A stretch of DNA of 64,000 nt from Pontiellaceae bacterium B1224 (GCA_029432815.1 JAROBA010000002.1:1-64000); one strand, 5' to 3'. Shown: positions 54,132 to 62,235, numbered from the stretch's first letter. Made by a program: numbers and translations. Notes: a model not told the origin generated them from the sequence alone.

Positions 54132-54483
54132 ACTTGCGGAGATATCCTTCGAGTGAACCAATCCCTTTTGATATTCCTTTCGCAAATGCGCGCCTTTCTA
54201 AGGCCATATCTCCACCTACATACTTTAAGTCCTCCGCTGCGTAATACATGCTGCGTACCTCACCGGCAGAACCTTTGGCGATATTCAAAAACCGCGCGAA
54301 CTCCGTATCAGAATGCCGCTCAAAACCTTCAGCAATATTATTCATTATTAAAATGACGGCCCGATGCATTTGATCCCTGAAGCCCCAATCTTTATTCCCT
54401 TTCATATCTTCATAGACCTCTCTCACCAGAAGGCGAGCTTCTTGCCAGATTCGCAAATCCTCAAAACGTTCAACTTTGTTCAT
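54130..54483 (-). CDS. Four-helix-bundle protein (S23/IVP family)
   Basis: A 117-residue protein of the family first found as ORFs in 23S rRNA intervening sequences: the start VERFEDLRIWQEARLLVREVY, then MHRAVILIMNNIAEGFERHSDTEFARFLNIAKGSAGEVRS are typical. Members form pentameric bundles; the function of stand-alone copies is unknown. It interrupts the ExbD pair and is bounded by inverted repeats, which marks it as an inserted unit. Confidence 0.9.
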   Translation of the reverse strand: MNKVERFEDLRIWQEARLLVREVYEDMKGNKDWGFRDQMHRAVILIMNNIAEGFERHSDTEFARFLNIAKGSAGEVRSMYYAAEDLKYVGGDMALERRAFAKGISKGIGSLEGYLRK

Positions 54484-54532
54484 TCCTTCCTCCTTCCGTT
54501 ACAAGCTATTGACTTTCGACTTTGGACGTTCA

Positions 54533-54543
54533 GACCTTCGACT
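54533..54543. repeat. Right arm of inverted repeat around the four-helix-bundle ORF
   Basis: GACCTTCGACT mirrors the arm at 54121-54131. Nearby variants (GACTTTCGACTTTGGAC, GACGTTCAG) echo the motif. Confidence 0.78.
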
Positions 54544-54545
54544 CA

Positions 54546-54983
54546 CTAGTCACTCACCGAATCCTTCACGGCAATGAATGCGATTTTATACAATCCCGAT
54601 TCCGTGCAGACATCCATCACCTGCTTCACGCTGGCATGCCGGGCTTGGCCATCCCCCCGAATCTGGATGGGGATGGAGGGGCCGTGTACGCCATAGTCCG
54701 CAACGGTCTTGCTCAGGACTTTCCGAAGGTTGGAAATGCTGAGCGGGGTGCGACCGATGAAGATCTTCCCCTTTTCATCCACCTCGATTGTGATCGTGCG
54801 CGGATCTTTTTCCTGCGCCATCTGCGGGGCGTTGGGCGAATCGGGCAACTTGATCCATTCCGAAAACTGCTCACGCTCCAACTGGGCTGTACAGACAAAG
54901 AAAATGATCATCTGAAACACAACGTCGATCATCGGCGTCATATTGATGCCGCCGCTACCGCCTTTCTGGAAATTCCTTCTCAT
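54546..54983 (-). CDS. ExbD/TolR-family protein (copy 2)
   Basis: A 145-residue ExbD with the TM Asp in NMTPMIDVVFQMIIFFVC and a periplasmic domain (TITIEVDEKGKIFIGRTPLSI). It differs clearly from copy 1, so the two probably make a mixed ExbD pair. It follows exbB by 64 bp, and a hairpin repeat lies in that gap. A near palindrome lies at 54721-54735. Confidence 0.9.
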   Translation of the reverse strand: MRRNFQKGGSGGINMTPMIDVVFQMIIFFVCTAQLEREQFSEWIKLPDSPNAPQMAQEKDPRTITIEVDEKGKIFIGRTPLSISNLRKVLSKTVADYGVHGPSIPIQIRGDGQARHASVKQVMDVCTESGLYKIAFIAVKDSVSD

Positions 54984-55005
54984 GACTTTGTAGTCAACGG
55001 TCGGA

Positions 55006-55040
55006 AAGTCGAAGGTCCAATGTCAACAGACCTTCGACTT
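55006..55040. repeat. Solo AAGTCGAAGGTC hairpin repeat
   Basis: A perfect 12-bp inverted repeat, AAGTCGAAGGTC (55006-55017) and GACCTTCGACTT (55029-55040), with an 11-nt loop lies between exbB and exbD copy 2. It shares its sequence with the arms that enclose the four-helix-bundle ORF, as if it were the same element without the ORF. Confidence 0.85.
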
Positions 55041-55047
55041 GCGACCT

Positions 55048-55803
55048 TCAGACGTTCGGCTCTCCTTTTTTCTTCAAACCTTTCATCACTTCCATCGTCA
55101 AGCTTTCCATCGTGAGAATGACCTTGGCAGCGCGGTTGCGGAAAAAGAAGTAGGAGCCGATGGCAGGCACTGCGATCACCAGCCCGGCGGCCGTCGTGTA
55201 GAGCGCCTGCGAAATGTTGATGGCGAGCAATGCATTTTTGGCGGCGCCGGATGTCGTGCCAAGCGTGGCAAATGCAAGGATCATGCCTTGCACCGTTCCG
55301 AGCAACCCGAGCATCGGCGCAAGATTGCCGACCACATTCAGGTAGTTCACGCGCTGGAGCATTTTTTCGCTCTCCATGTCGGCAGCAATCCCGATGGCAT
55401 CCTGCGCCGAATCGAAGCCATCCTCCACATTTTCAAAACCGGCCAGCAGAATATTTGAATAGGGTCCCGGCACATCCTTGCAGCGCTGCGCCGCCTTTTT
55501 CACGCTACCGTCTTCAATGGCCTCACGAACGAGCGACACCAGCGTTTTGGGGATGATCTTTGAGGTCCGGATGTTCAGCACCGAATCAACAATCAGAGCT
55601 CCGGCCGCCAGCGACAGCCCGGCCAGCCCAAGCCAAAGCGCCATACCGAATGCACCGCCGCCTTGCACCACATCCGTGAAACCTGAGACTTCTTCCGGTG
55701 CGGCTTCCGCCGCCTGCACCGACTCACTCTTCACGATCTCCGCTTCCTGCGCAACAGCGATCGATGCCACAGCAATCCATAATATAATCAGCATTTTTTT
55801 CAT
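55048..55803 (-). CDS. MotA/TolQ/ExbB proton channel protein
   Basis: A 251-residue protein with a cleavable signal-like N-terminus, then three TM helices (about residues 48-70, 155-178 and 195-220). The ExbB/TolQ core is clear in LNVVGNLAPMLGLLGTVQGMILAF and INISQALYTTAAGLVIAVPAIGSYFFFRN. It pairs with the two ExbD proteins downstream. The N-terminal periplasmic extension (about 25 Ala/Glu-rich residues) is common in this bacterial group. Confidence 0.93.
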   Translation of the reverse strand: MKKMLIILWIAVASIAVAQEAEIVKSESVQAAEAAPEEVSGFTDVVQGGGAFGMALWLGLAGLSLAAGALIVDSVLNIRTSKIIPKTLVSLVREAIEDGSVKKAAQRCKDVPGPYSNILLAGFENVEDGFDSAQDAIGIAADMESEKMLQRVNYLNVVGNLAPMLGLLGTVQGMILAFATLGTTSGAAKNALLAINISQALYTTAAGLVIAVPAIGSYFFFRNRAAKVILTMESLTMEVMKGLKKKGEPNV

Positions 55804-55807
55804 TCAT

Positions 55808-56461
55808 TTACTCCTTCAATAAATCTTCTGCAAGTTGGGCGCTCTTCTTCTGTGCTTTAAAAAATGTGACCACCTTGAGCCAATCGCGGCGGGCCCCTTC
55901 GAGATCGCCCGCAGTTGCTTTCAATTCGCCGCGCATCAAATAGGCCTGCGCGGCGGCTTCCCGGGAGCCGGTTGCAATGTCTGCGTTCAAAACCAACAGT
56001 ACGGATTCAGTTGTCCCACTCTTCACCATCGCTCCGCGTATCTTCCGCTGAACAATAGGGTCGCTCTGATCTTCCAAGGTCTGGAACTCATTCAGCGCTT
56101 CGGCAAACCGGCCGGATGAAAAATAGTAGTCGGCCAGCAGTTGAATTGCTGCCTGATCCCACGCCAGATAGCGACATTCCTGCTTGACCTGTTTTAAGAG
56201 CGGAACGGCCTGCTCGCCCTGCCCCTGCTCCAGCAGTTGCTCAGCCTGAGCCAACTCTCTCGGTCGGTCCGCAACCGCAGAACGATATTGCCCTTTGCGG
56301 AAGGTCATTTTCTGACCGGTGGTTGTCGTCAGCGTGACCGCCCCATCGGCATCGGCCGAAATTTTTGTTCCTTGAATCTGCCGCCCCGCATTGTTCAGCA
56401 CAAAGGCGGCCTCTGCAGAGCAGATTGAAAGCGCGATTAAAATACTACTGAGCCAGCGCAC
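55808..56461 (-). CDS. Periplasmic TPR protein
   Basis: A 217-residue protein with a signal peptide (LSSILIALSICSAEA), a small beta segment (AGRQIQGTKISADADGAVTLTTTTGQKMTF) and TPR units to the end. I choose GTG 56461 as the start because AGGAGG lies 6 nt upstream and this places the signal peptide at the N-terminus; it overlaps the upstream gene's end by 17 bp. It ends 4 bp before exbB. A palindrome at 56072 encodes Phe-Gln-Thr-Leu-Glu in a TPR helix. Confidence 0.78.
   Translation of the reverse strand: MRWLSSILIALSICSAEAAFVLNNAGRQIQGTKISADADGAVTLTTTTGQKMTFRKGQYRSAVADRPRELAQAEQLLEQGQGEQAVPLLKQVKQECRYLAWDQAAIQLLADYYFSSGRFAEALNEFQTLEDQSDPIVQRKIRGAMVKSGTTESVLLVLNADIATGSREAAAQAYLMRGELKATAGDLEGARRDWLKVVTFFKAQKKSAQLAEDLLKE
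56072..56086. repeat. Dispersed palindrome copy 27
   Basis: TTCCAAGGTCTGGAA in the small TPR gene; frame 1 (Phe-Gln-Thr-Leu-Glu). Confidence 0.9.
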
Positions 56462-58445
56462 GTTCGGCCTCCTTTCGGAATGTTCCAATGATTGGAAGTT
56501 GCTCGTGTGTCGGGAAGAGTTCTTCAAACTGACTGCAGGAACTCAGGACAAGATCATATTTTTGCAGATCGATACAAAGAGGCAGGCTGATTAGAATGCT
56601 GTCGGCAATCAGGGCCCGGTTTTCCGGTTCGGCAGGATCGGCCAGCAGGGCAATGCGCTGATACGTGGCCAACTGAGCTTCCGGATCGTCGAGCACCGCG
56701 GCCATTTCAAAGGTCACGGCATAATTCTGCCTGGCCGCGGCCACTTCGGCATAGGCCGCCACGGCTTCTTCGGTTCGGCCGAGCTGAACCAGACTGCGTG
56801 CCTGCATCAACCGCGCATCATAAAACAATCCCGTGGTTGGAAATTGGTTCAGCAGGTTTTCCAAGGTTTGGAAACAGGTTTCAAACTGCTCGCGACCAAA
56901 TTGACAGGCGGCCCTTCCAAACAGAGCCCGTTCCACAAACGTTTGCTTCGCGCTCATAGGGACGGCACTGAATGATTTTTCAGCGAGAGTAAAACGGTCC
57001 GATGCAAGCAGTCCATCGCCCGTTGAAATATAGACGTCGTAGCCGTAGGCATCTTGACCGTCGAGCATACGATCGAGCACCTGCTCAGCAATATCGAATC
57101 GTTCTGCATCAACGGCGGCCACGATCAAACCGGAGAGCGAAGCCTTCGCAACGGTAGCTTCGGGGAACTGTTTCTTCAACGTTTCCAAGGTTTGGAACGC
57201 CGCATCAAAATTACCCGCCACCAATAAGGCCTGCGCTTTTTTATTCAGCGCGGGCGCCATGAATTCCGACTCCGGAAATTCAGCCATGAACGCATCCAGC
57301 TTTGCGGGGTCTGCCGGATGAGTTGCCTGAACGTATACGGCCTTTTCCAATTGCGGTCCGGTCTCGGCCTTTTCACGCAGCAGGACTTCCAAGGTTTGGA
57401 AACGGCTCACGGCTTCTTTCCACTGCTCCGCTTTATAGGCTTTCCAGGCAAAGTAGCTGAGAATATCGGCGCGTCGTGTATCGTCCGGAAATGTCTTCAG
57501 ATATAAATCAAAACACGCTTCACCATTCGGCGTATCATTGGCATCAATATATTTTCGGCCCAACGCCAGCACCGCCAGCGGCGCATTTGGGTCGGCCTGA
57601 AATCGTTCTGAAATATATTCTGCAATCATGACGACCTGATCATGATGCCCAAGGTGCAGCTGACAGATTGCCAGATTCCGCAGCGCTTCCACCGAGGCCC
57701 CTTTCTCTGGGAAAACGTTGATGGCGGTTTCGATCGGCTCTATGGCATCGGCATAGTGTTCGTCGGCCATTAACCGGGCACCCAACCGGAATTTATTGGC
57801 AATGAATGCATCGCGGTGTGCGCCCAGCTCAATGCGGACCTGTTTACCATGGCTTTCTAAAAAAGCCTGCGCGGCCTCCGCTTTTTCCCGCGCCGGTTCG
57901 CCCCACGGACTGTCGCCGTATTTAATGTAAACGTTGTAAAAATGCTTCAGCGCTTCGGCGGCCGGTTCCAATGTTTGGAACGCTTCGTATTCGTGACGAT
58001 AGGTTTCGCCGAGCACATAGCGGCAGCCTGCCACCGGACTGATCGATGAAACGGGAATATGATTTGCAGTCAGATTCTTTTCGATGTTCTGCAACACCTC
58101 CGCCTGATCCCACAGCATCGACCGCGCTTCTTTCCATTGACCGTCCTGAAGCATCAGCCGCGCCCACGTCACAACGGAATTTCCATACCACAAATCCATG
58201 GTGCCCAACTGAACATCGGCACAATGGGCCAAGATTTCTTCGCGAAGTTTTTTGGCGGCTGTTTTGGAAAGGTCTTTCGTTTCCAGGCGCTGGATGGCGG
58301 CATCAGCCACCTGAGCCTTGAGCCGGTGGATGTCTGCTTTTTCGGTGGCAGCGCTCAGCTGATCGGCAAGCTCGTCGTAGGATTGCGCAAAGCCTGTATA
58401 CCCCAGTAGCAGAACAATGCCCAATATGCCCACTCGTAAACTCAT
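56445..58445 (-). CDS. Large periplasmic TPR protein
   Basis: A 666-residue protein with a signal peptide (GILGIVLLLGYTGFAQ) and many TPR-like units throughout. It heads the TPR/ExbB/ExbD/TonB-like cluster and is likely the periplasmic scaffold of that machine. It carries five exact palindromes (56483, 56859, 57183, 57387, 57966), four of them read as Phe-Gln-Thr-Leu-Glu at TPR helices, the highest number of any gene here. Confidence 0.82.
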   Translation of the reverse strand: MSLRVGILGIVLLLGYTGFAQSYDELADQLSAATEKADIHRLKAQVADAAIQRLETKDLSKTAAKKLREEILAHCADVQLGTMDLWYGNSVVTWARLMLQDGQWKEARSMLWDQAEVLQNIEKNLTANHIPVSSISPVAGCRYVLGETYRHEYEAFQTLEPAAEALKHFYNVYIKYGDSPWGEPAREKAEAAQAFLESHGKQVRIELGAHRDAFIANKFRLGARLMADEHYADAIEPIETAINVFPEKGASVEALRNLAICQLHLGHHDQVVMIAEYISERFQADPNAPLAVLALGRKYIDANDTPNGEACFDLYLKTFPDDTRRADILSYFAWKAYKAEQWKEAVSRFQTLEVLLREKAETGPQLEKAVYVQATHPADPAKLDAFMAEFPESEFMAPALNKKAQALLVAGNFDAAFQTLETLKKQFPEATVAKASLSGLIVAAVDAERFDIAEQVLDRMLDGQDAYGYDVYISTGDGLLASDRFTLAEKSFSAVPMSAKQTFVERALFGRAACQFGREQFETCFQTLENLLNQFPTTGLFYDARLMQARSLVQLGRTEEAVAAYAEVAAARQNYAVTFEMAAVLDDPEAQLATYQRIALLADPAEPENRALIADSILISLPLCIDLQKYDLVLSSCSQFEELFPTHEQLPIIGTFRKEAERALAQ
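56483..56497. repeat. Dispersed palindrome copy 28
   Basis: TTCCAATGATTGGAA near the end of the large TPR gene; frame 2 (Pro-Ile-Ile-Gly). Confidence 0.92.
56859..56873. repeat. Dispersed palindrome copy 29
   Basis: TTCCAAGGTTTGGAA in the large TPR gene; frame 1. Confidence 0.92.
57183..57197. repeat. Dispersed palindrome copy 30
   Basis: TTCCAAGGTTTGGAA in the large TPR gene; frame 1. Confidence 0.92.
57387..57401. repeat. Dispersed palindrome copy 31
   Basis: TTCCAAGGTTTGGAA in the large TPR gene; frame 1. Confidence 0.92.
57966..57980. repeat. Dispersed palindrome copy 32
   Basis: TTCCAATGTTTGGAA in the large TPR gene; frame 1. Confidence 0.92.
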
Positions 58446-58591
58446 TACGAAAGAATAACAGCCTCATAAAAAGGGTCAACAATCCTTTTTTTGAAGGATT
58501 CGAAATCAGCGTTTGCTAATCTCGCGAACGCTCCGTAGATTCATACACTTACAAAAGAGTGGGCCATTAAAACCAATCAGGGAGATTGATC

Positions 58592-59695
58592 ATGAAGCTT
58601 ATCTACATTGCACTTTTGGGTGCGGCAACAACCTTTGCCGATTTCAATATTCAGGAAGCCATCGACTCCGCAAAGTCAGGCGACGTTATTTCGGTGCCGA
58701 CCGGCACCTATCATAACCCGCTCTCGATCAAAAAAGGCATTACACTCTCCGGAAAAAATGTGATTCTCGACGTGGTATCCAACGAGCCGGCGATCCTGAT
58801 CGATTCGTATAAAGAAGTTCTGATTGAAGGGCTCACGATTCAATGGAAAACCGCAAGCAAGCCGGAGAAAGGCGACACGCCTTATGCTGTTTTCGTTCGC
58901 AGCGGCGAAGCAACCATTAAAAACTGCTCCTTTGAAGCAGCCGGCTCCGGAACGGAAGCACCGAGCGCAGTTTCAGCACAGGATAAAACCGAGGTAAAGA
59001 TCAGCAACTGCCGGTTCAACGGATTTGAATATACGATCCAGTTCTGGAATGGAGCTGAGGGCGACGTTGAAGATTGTATCATTATGAATCCCGGGCATTG
59101 CGGCATCACCATCGGCAGTGGATCCAGCGCGGAACTGAAGCGCAATATTGTAACCGGCTCGCGCTATCACGGCATCCGCTGCACCGGCGGCGAAATCGAC
59201 GCCGAATCCAACCTCGTGATCCGGAATAAAAACCGAGGCTTCTACATCGGCAACCGTTCGGCCGTTGGAGAAATCAGCAATAATCTGATCGTCGACAACG
59301 CCACCGGCATCAATGTGTTTGCCAATTCGAAACTGGAAATTGATCATAACGTCATCGTTCGTTCCAGCTACGCCGGACTGGCGATTGCCGACACCACGAA
59401 GCTGGATATCGAAGACAATATTATCGCGGACAATGAAAAAGGAATCGCTGGTTTTTCTGAAAAGAAAGACGACAACCTCTCCATTTCGATCAGAGGTAAG
59501 AATGTGATTTTCGGGAATAAGGTGACCGCCGAAAAAATTGACCTTCCCTCAAAAACCGTTGAAAAAGATCCCGCCTTCAGCAATCCCGATGATGGCCTTT
59601 TTAAATCGGCCATCGGCGGTATGGGACTCGAAAACCCCGAAGAACTGCAAAAGCTGTGGATTAAATGGCAGGCCGCGCTCGACGGGAAAAAGTAG
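58592..59695 (+). CDS. Secreted right-handed beta-helix protein
   Basis: A 367-residue protein with a short signal peptide and pectate-lyase/NosD-like parallel beta-helix repeats (for example GHCGITIGSGSSAELKRNIVTGSRYHGIRC, VDNATGINVFANSKLEIDHNVIVRSSYAGLAIADTTKLDIEDNII). The opening FNIQEAIDSAKSGDVISVPTGTYHNPLSI is typical. AGGGAG before ATG 58592 sets the start. It may bind or cleave a polysaccharide; no catalytic residues are evident. Confidence 0.83.
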   Translation: MKLIYIALLGAATTFADFNIQEAIDSAKSGDVISVPTGTYHNPLSIKKGITLSGKNVILDVVSNEPAILIDSYKEVLIEGLTIQWKTASKPEKGDTPYAVFVRSGEATIKNCSFEAAGSGTEAPSAVSAQDKTEVKISNCRFNGFEYTIQFWNGAEGDVEDCIIMNPGHCGITIGSGSSAELKRNIVTGSRYHGIRCTGGEIDAESNLVIRNKNRGFYIGNRSAVGEISNNLIVDNATGINVFANSKLEIDHNVIVRSSYAGLAIADTTKLDIEDNIIADNEKGIAGFSEKKDDNLSISIRGKNVIFGNKVTAEKIDLPSKTVEKDPAFSNPDDGLFKSAIGGMGLENPEELQKLWIKWQAALDGKK

Positions 59696-59910
59696 AGGCA
59701 GCATCCCGCTTGCTTCCCCGCGCGAAGAAAACGAGCGAAACGCTTGTTCTTCTTTCCAGTGACGGAACATTCGGCACCACCAGATTGGAAACAAAACGGA
59801 CCGCCATATTTCCAAGGTTTGGAAAAACAAATGCCCGTTAATTCGGTAAAGGTCTAGTTCCCCTAACAACTCATGCACAACGTTTATCCAGACAAAAGGA
59901 GGAAAGTAAA
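59696..59910. other. Intergenic with palindrome
   Basis: A 215-bp gap with an exact palindrome at 59810-59824 and a half site (GATTGGAA) at 59783-59790. The phrase gcatcccgcttgctt at 59702-59716 recurs at 60281-60295. Confidence 0.5.
59810..59824. repeat. Dispersed palindrome copy 33
   Basis: TTCCAAGGTTTGGAA, intergenic after the beta-helix gene. Confidence 0.92.
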
Positions 59911-60207
59911 ATGAGCGGAGCAGCAGCCACCGGAGCGTCAACAGCAGCCATAGCCGCAACCATAGCCAATGCCATCAAAGCTTGCGGGACACTCATTCGA
60001 GTAGAACCTCAGGAGTTCCTTAAAATTGTTGGGAAACAGGATCAGCCACTGGTTGTTATAAAATCGCCGGGTGCATTTTCTCACTCGACCAAATATCTCA
60101 CCAGCTACAAAGGATTAGCGTTTCATTGTAAATCTCAAACGGAACTAATGATTCCCTCCAATACTGAAGTGATTCATGCAAAGAAGTTTTCAATGCCCGA
60201 TATCTAA
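59911..60207 (+). CDS. Small hypothetical protein
   Basis: A 98-residue protein with an Ala-rich N-terminal helix (about residues 3-25) followed by a beta-rich domain (FLKIVGKQDQPLVVIKSPGAF, TKYLTSYKGLAFHCKSQTEL). A strong AGGAGG site precedes the ATG. The pattern is familiar from conserved small proteins, but I know no function. Confidence 0.7.
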   Translation: MSGAAATGASTAAIAATIANAIKACGTLIRVEPQEFLKIVGKQDQPLVVIKSPGAFSHSTKYLTSYKGLAFHCKSQTELMIPSNTEVIHAKKFSMPDI

Positions 60208-60330
60208 AATCCCGGCTTGTATCATCAATGGGAGCTTCCTGACTACCGTGCGGGCGGCGGATGGAACAACATAGAGTAAGCATCCCGCTTGCTTTCGCAC
60301 GTACAGGCACAGCGATCACGAGGTCGTCAT

Positions 60331-60345
60331 TTCCAATGCATGGAA
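60331..60345. repeat. Dispersed palindrome copy 34
   Basis: TTCCAATGCATGGAA, intergenic; core arms exact, inner Y replaced by A. Confidence 0.8.
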
Positions 60346-60416
60346 CGATAGAGCTACAGCTCAGGCAGGGCGTTTCAATGAAACCGCCGCACTCTTGCCG
60401 AGCCATTTCTCCGGGC

Positions 60417-60437
60417 GGACGGATCGTCGATCCGTCC
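60417..60437. repeat. Perfect inverted repeat GGACGGATCG-T-CGATCCGTCC
   Basis: Ten-base arms mirror each other around one base, within G+C-rich text (gggcggacgg...gtccctaccc). The form resembles REP-like intergenic repeats. Confidence 0.75.
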
Positions 60438-60714
60438 CTACCCTGCTTCAACGGTATCGCCGGAACTCAGGGCGAATGCCGGTGGGTCCGGCGGCTTCCG
60501 CGAGGGAAGCCGGACCTGCGACCACGTCTAAGTTAATCCAGTACTGATTTGTCCACGACCGGCTTTCTAGGCCCGCTCCTATTCCCATTATATTAATTAG
60601 GGTTTTGATCTCTTGTCAGCACATCGCTAAAGTCTGATCTGTTACCCGTCAGAAATCCGTGTGCATTCTGTTTAACCAACCGTTTGCCGGCGGTCGCCAA
60701 GGGAGTGAAACCAG

Positions 60715-61032
60715 ATGAGTGAAAAAACAGAAATTACTGTTAATACCAAAGGCATGGGCGATGAGATTGTAAAAGCGGTTCATGCGTCTAAATCATACGT
60801 AGCAACTGCCTTTTTAACCTTACTGCTCTACTACGTTGGATTCTTCATCATCGGCCTGATTTGCAATATTGTTTTTCTCTCTCAATCGAATGAATCAAAA
60901 CGAATTACCGGAGCAAATCCATCCGGACGAGGGTGCCTGATATTTCTTCTATGGGTACACATTATCATTCCCGTAGTCTTCATCTTTTTATTCCTGACAG
61001 GCGGTGTACTTGTGGGATTGAGTGGATATTAA
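60715..61032 (+). CDS. Small two-TM membrane protein
   Basis: A 105-residue protein with a short charged N-terminus and two hydrophobic segments (about residues 30-54 and 73-100) joined by a polar loop. AGGGAG precedes the ATG. No family recognised. It ends 2 bp before yidD, so the two are probably cotranscribed. Confidence 0.65.
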   Translation: MSEKTEITVNTKGMGDEIVKAVHASKSYVATAFLTLLLYYVGFFIIGLICNIVFLSQSNESKRITGANPSGRGCLIFLLWVHIIIPVVFIFLFLTGGVLVGLSGY

Positions 61033-61034
61033 CG

Positions 61035-61301
61035 ATGCTCAGAAAAACCTGCATATTATTCATTCGAGCATACCAGTTTATTTGGCACCCCATCTATCGG
61101 GGCGCAAAAGACCGGGGCGTAAATCTGGTGCATTGCAACCTGACCCCAACCTGCTCTGAGTATGCGATTCAGGCGTTCAAAACGCATTCATTCCTTCATG
61201 CCTGTAGAGCTTCCTGGAACCGATTGCTGCTCTGCCATCAGCTAGGAAAAGCAAACCAAACTAAACAGGCACCATCCGCTCATCAAAACGCCGGAAACTA
61301 A
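61035..61301 (+). CDS. yidD: YidD-family membrane protein insertion factor
   Basis: An 88-residue protein with the YidD core: hydrophobic amphipathic N-terminal helix, IWHPIYRGAK and the signature NLTPTCSEYAIQAF, followed by RASWNRLLLCH. YidD assists YidC-dependent insertion. It is usually next to rnpA and yidC; here it is with a small TM gene and an SHD1 gene instead, so it may be a second copy or a displaced one. The usual Phe before Pro-Thr-Cys-Ser is Leu-Thr here. Confidence 0.83.
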   Translation: MLRKTCILFIRAYQFIWHPIYRGAKDRGVNLVHCNLTPTCSEYAIQAFKTHSFLHACRASWNRLLLCHQLGKANQTKQAPSAHQNAGN

Positions 61302-61317
61302 ACACAGGGGCTCTACC

Positions 61318-62235
61318 ATGCGTAAATTTCTGATTTCATTCATGCTCGTCATTTCAATGGCTTCCCGTGCCGATGAATACCGCGCGTTCACCGATAAAGA
61401 AGGAAGGAGCATCAAAGCAAAAGTTCTTAAGGTGGATGTTGAGGCGAACAAGGTCACGATGGAACGTGACACCAAAAAGGAAACCACAGTTTCTATCGAT
61501 GTATTTTCTGAGGCAGACCAAATCTATATTAAAGAATGGATGCCCGCCGCCGAAGATTACTCTCACTGGGAAAAAATGGTTGGCAATGGGGAAGCATTAA
61601 TCCACGAGAAGAAACCGGCTGAAGCCATAGAGAACTATTTTGACCCCGTCATTAAAAAGTTTAACTCCATCTGCAGCGCAAACAGCGCTCAGATCTACTG
61701 TGCGCGGGACAGCAAAGAAACATTAGTTTATTTAATGCAGGCGGCCGTTATGAGCGAGGTGGAAGCAGAGGTAGGCGAAAAGGTCCCGGTGATCTGGGGA
61801 TCACGTTTCGCAAAGCAAAAAAAGGGGGCTGAAGTATGGTCGCAATTCTGGGCCAAGGCTTTCTTCTTAAAGGCATATGCTTTAGTTGAACTTGGAAAAC
61901 TGAACGCGGCCAAAGAAACGCTGCAGACTGCGGTGGGTTTATCTCCCGTGAATGCCAACTATTTATCGGAACTTGGACACATCTATCAGCTGGAGAAAGA
62001 CTGGGATATGGCCTTGGCCGCCTATCAGGCAGCCGAAGATTCTATATCTTTCTCACACCCCGATATTCAAGATGCAGAACGGTCACGTGCATGGCGAGGC
62101 ATTGGATTTGTGTATATTGAACTCGGCCAGCTTGATAAAGCGAAAGAGAAATACATGCAATGCCTTGAACAGAACCCAAACGATCAGCGTGCTGCGGCTG
62201 AACTGAAATACATCGAAAACTTATACGCGAAGTGA
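61318..62235 (+). CDS. Secreted SHD1/TPR protein, third family member
   Basis: A 305-residue protein with a signal peptide, an SHD1-like domain (YRAFTDKEGRSIKAKVLKVD to FSEADQIYIKEWMP) and TPR units (LSELGHIYQLEKDWDMALAAYQAAE, GIGFVYIELGQLDKAKEKYMQCLEQNPNDQ). It is a shorter relative of the tandem pair at 44.8-47.7 kb, lacking their middle beta domain. It begins 16 bp after yidD. Function unknown. Confidence 0.75.
   Translation: MRKFLISFMLVISMASRADEYRAFTDKEGRSIKAKVLKVDVEANKVTMERDTKKETTVSIDVFSEADQIYIKEWMPAAEDYSHWEKMVGNGEALIHEKKPAEAIENYFDPVIKKFNSICSANSAQIYCARDSKETLVYLMQAAVMSEVEAEVGEKVPVIWGSRFAKQKKGAEVWSQFWAKAFFLKAYALVELGKLNAAKETLQTAVGLSPVNANYLSELGHIYQLEKDWDMALAAYQAAEDSISFSHPDIQDAERSRAWRGIGFVYIELGQLDKAKEKYMQCLEQNPNDQRAAAELKYIENLYAK

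Larger units (their letters stand above)
60208..60714. other. Intergenic region rich in hairpin repeats
   Basis: About 500 bp with no convincing gene. It holds the repeated phrase gcatcccgcttgctt (60281-60295), an exact-core palindrome (60331-60345), the perfect hairpin at 60417-60437 and a second long hairpin (about 60491-60521, GGTCCGG..GCTTCC / GGGAAGC..CGGACC). It looks like a site where dispersed intergenic repeats have accumulated. Confidence 0.6.
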
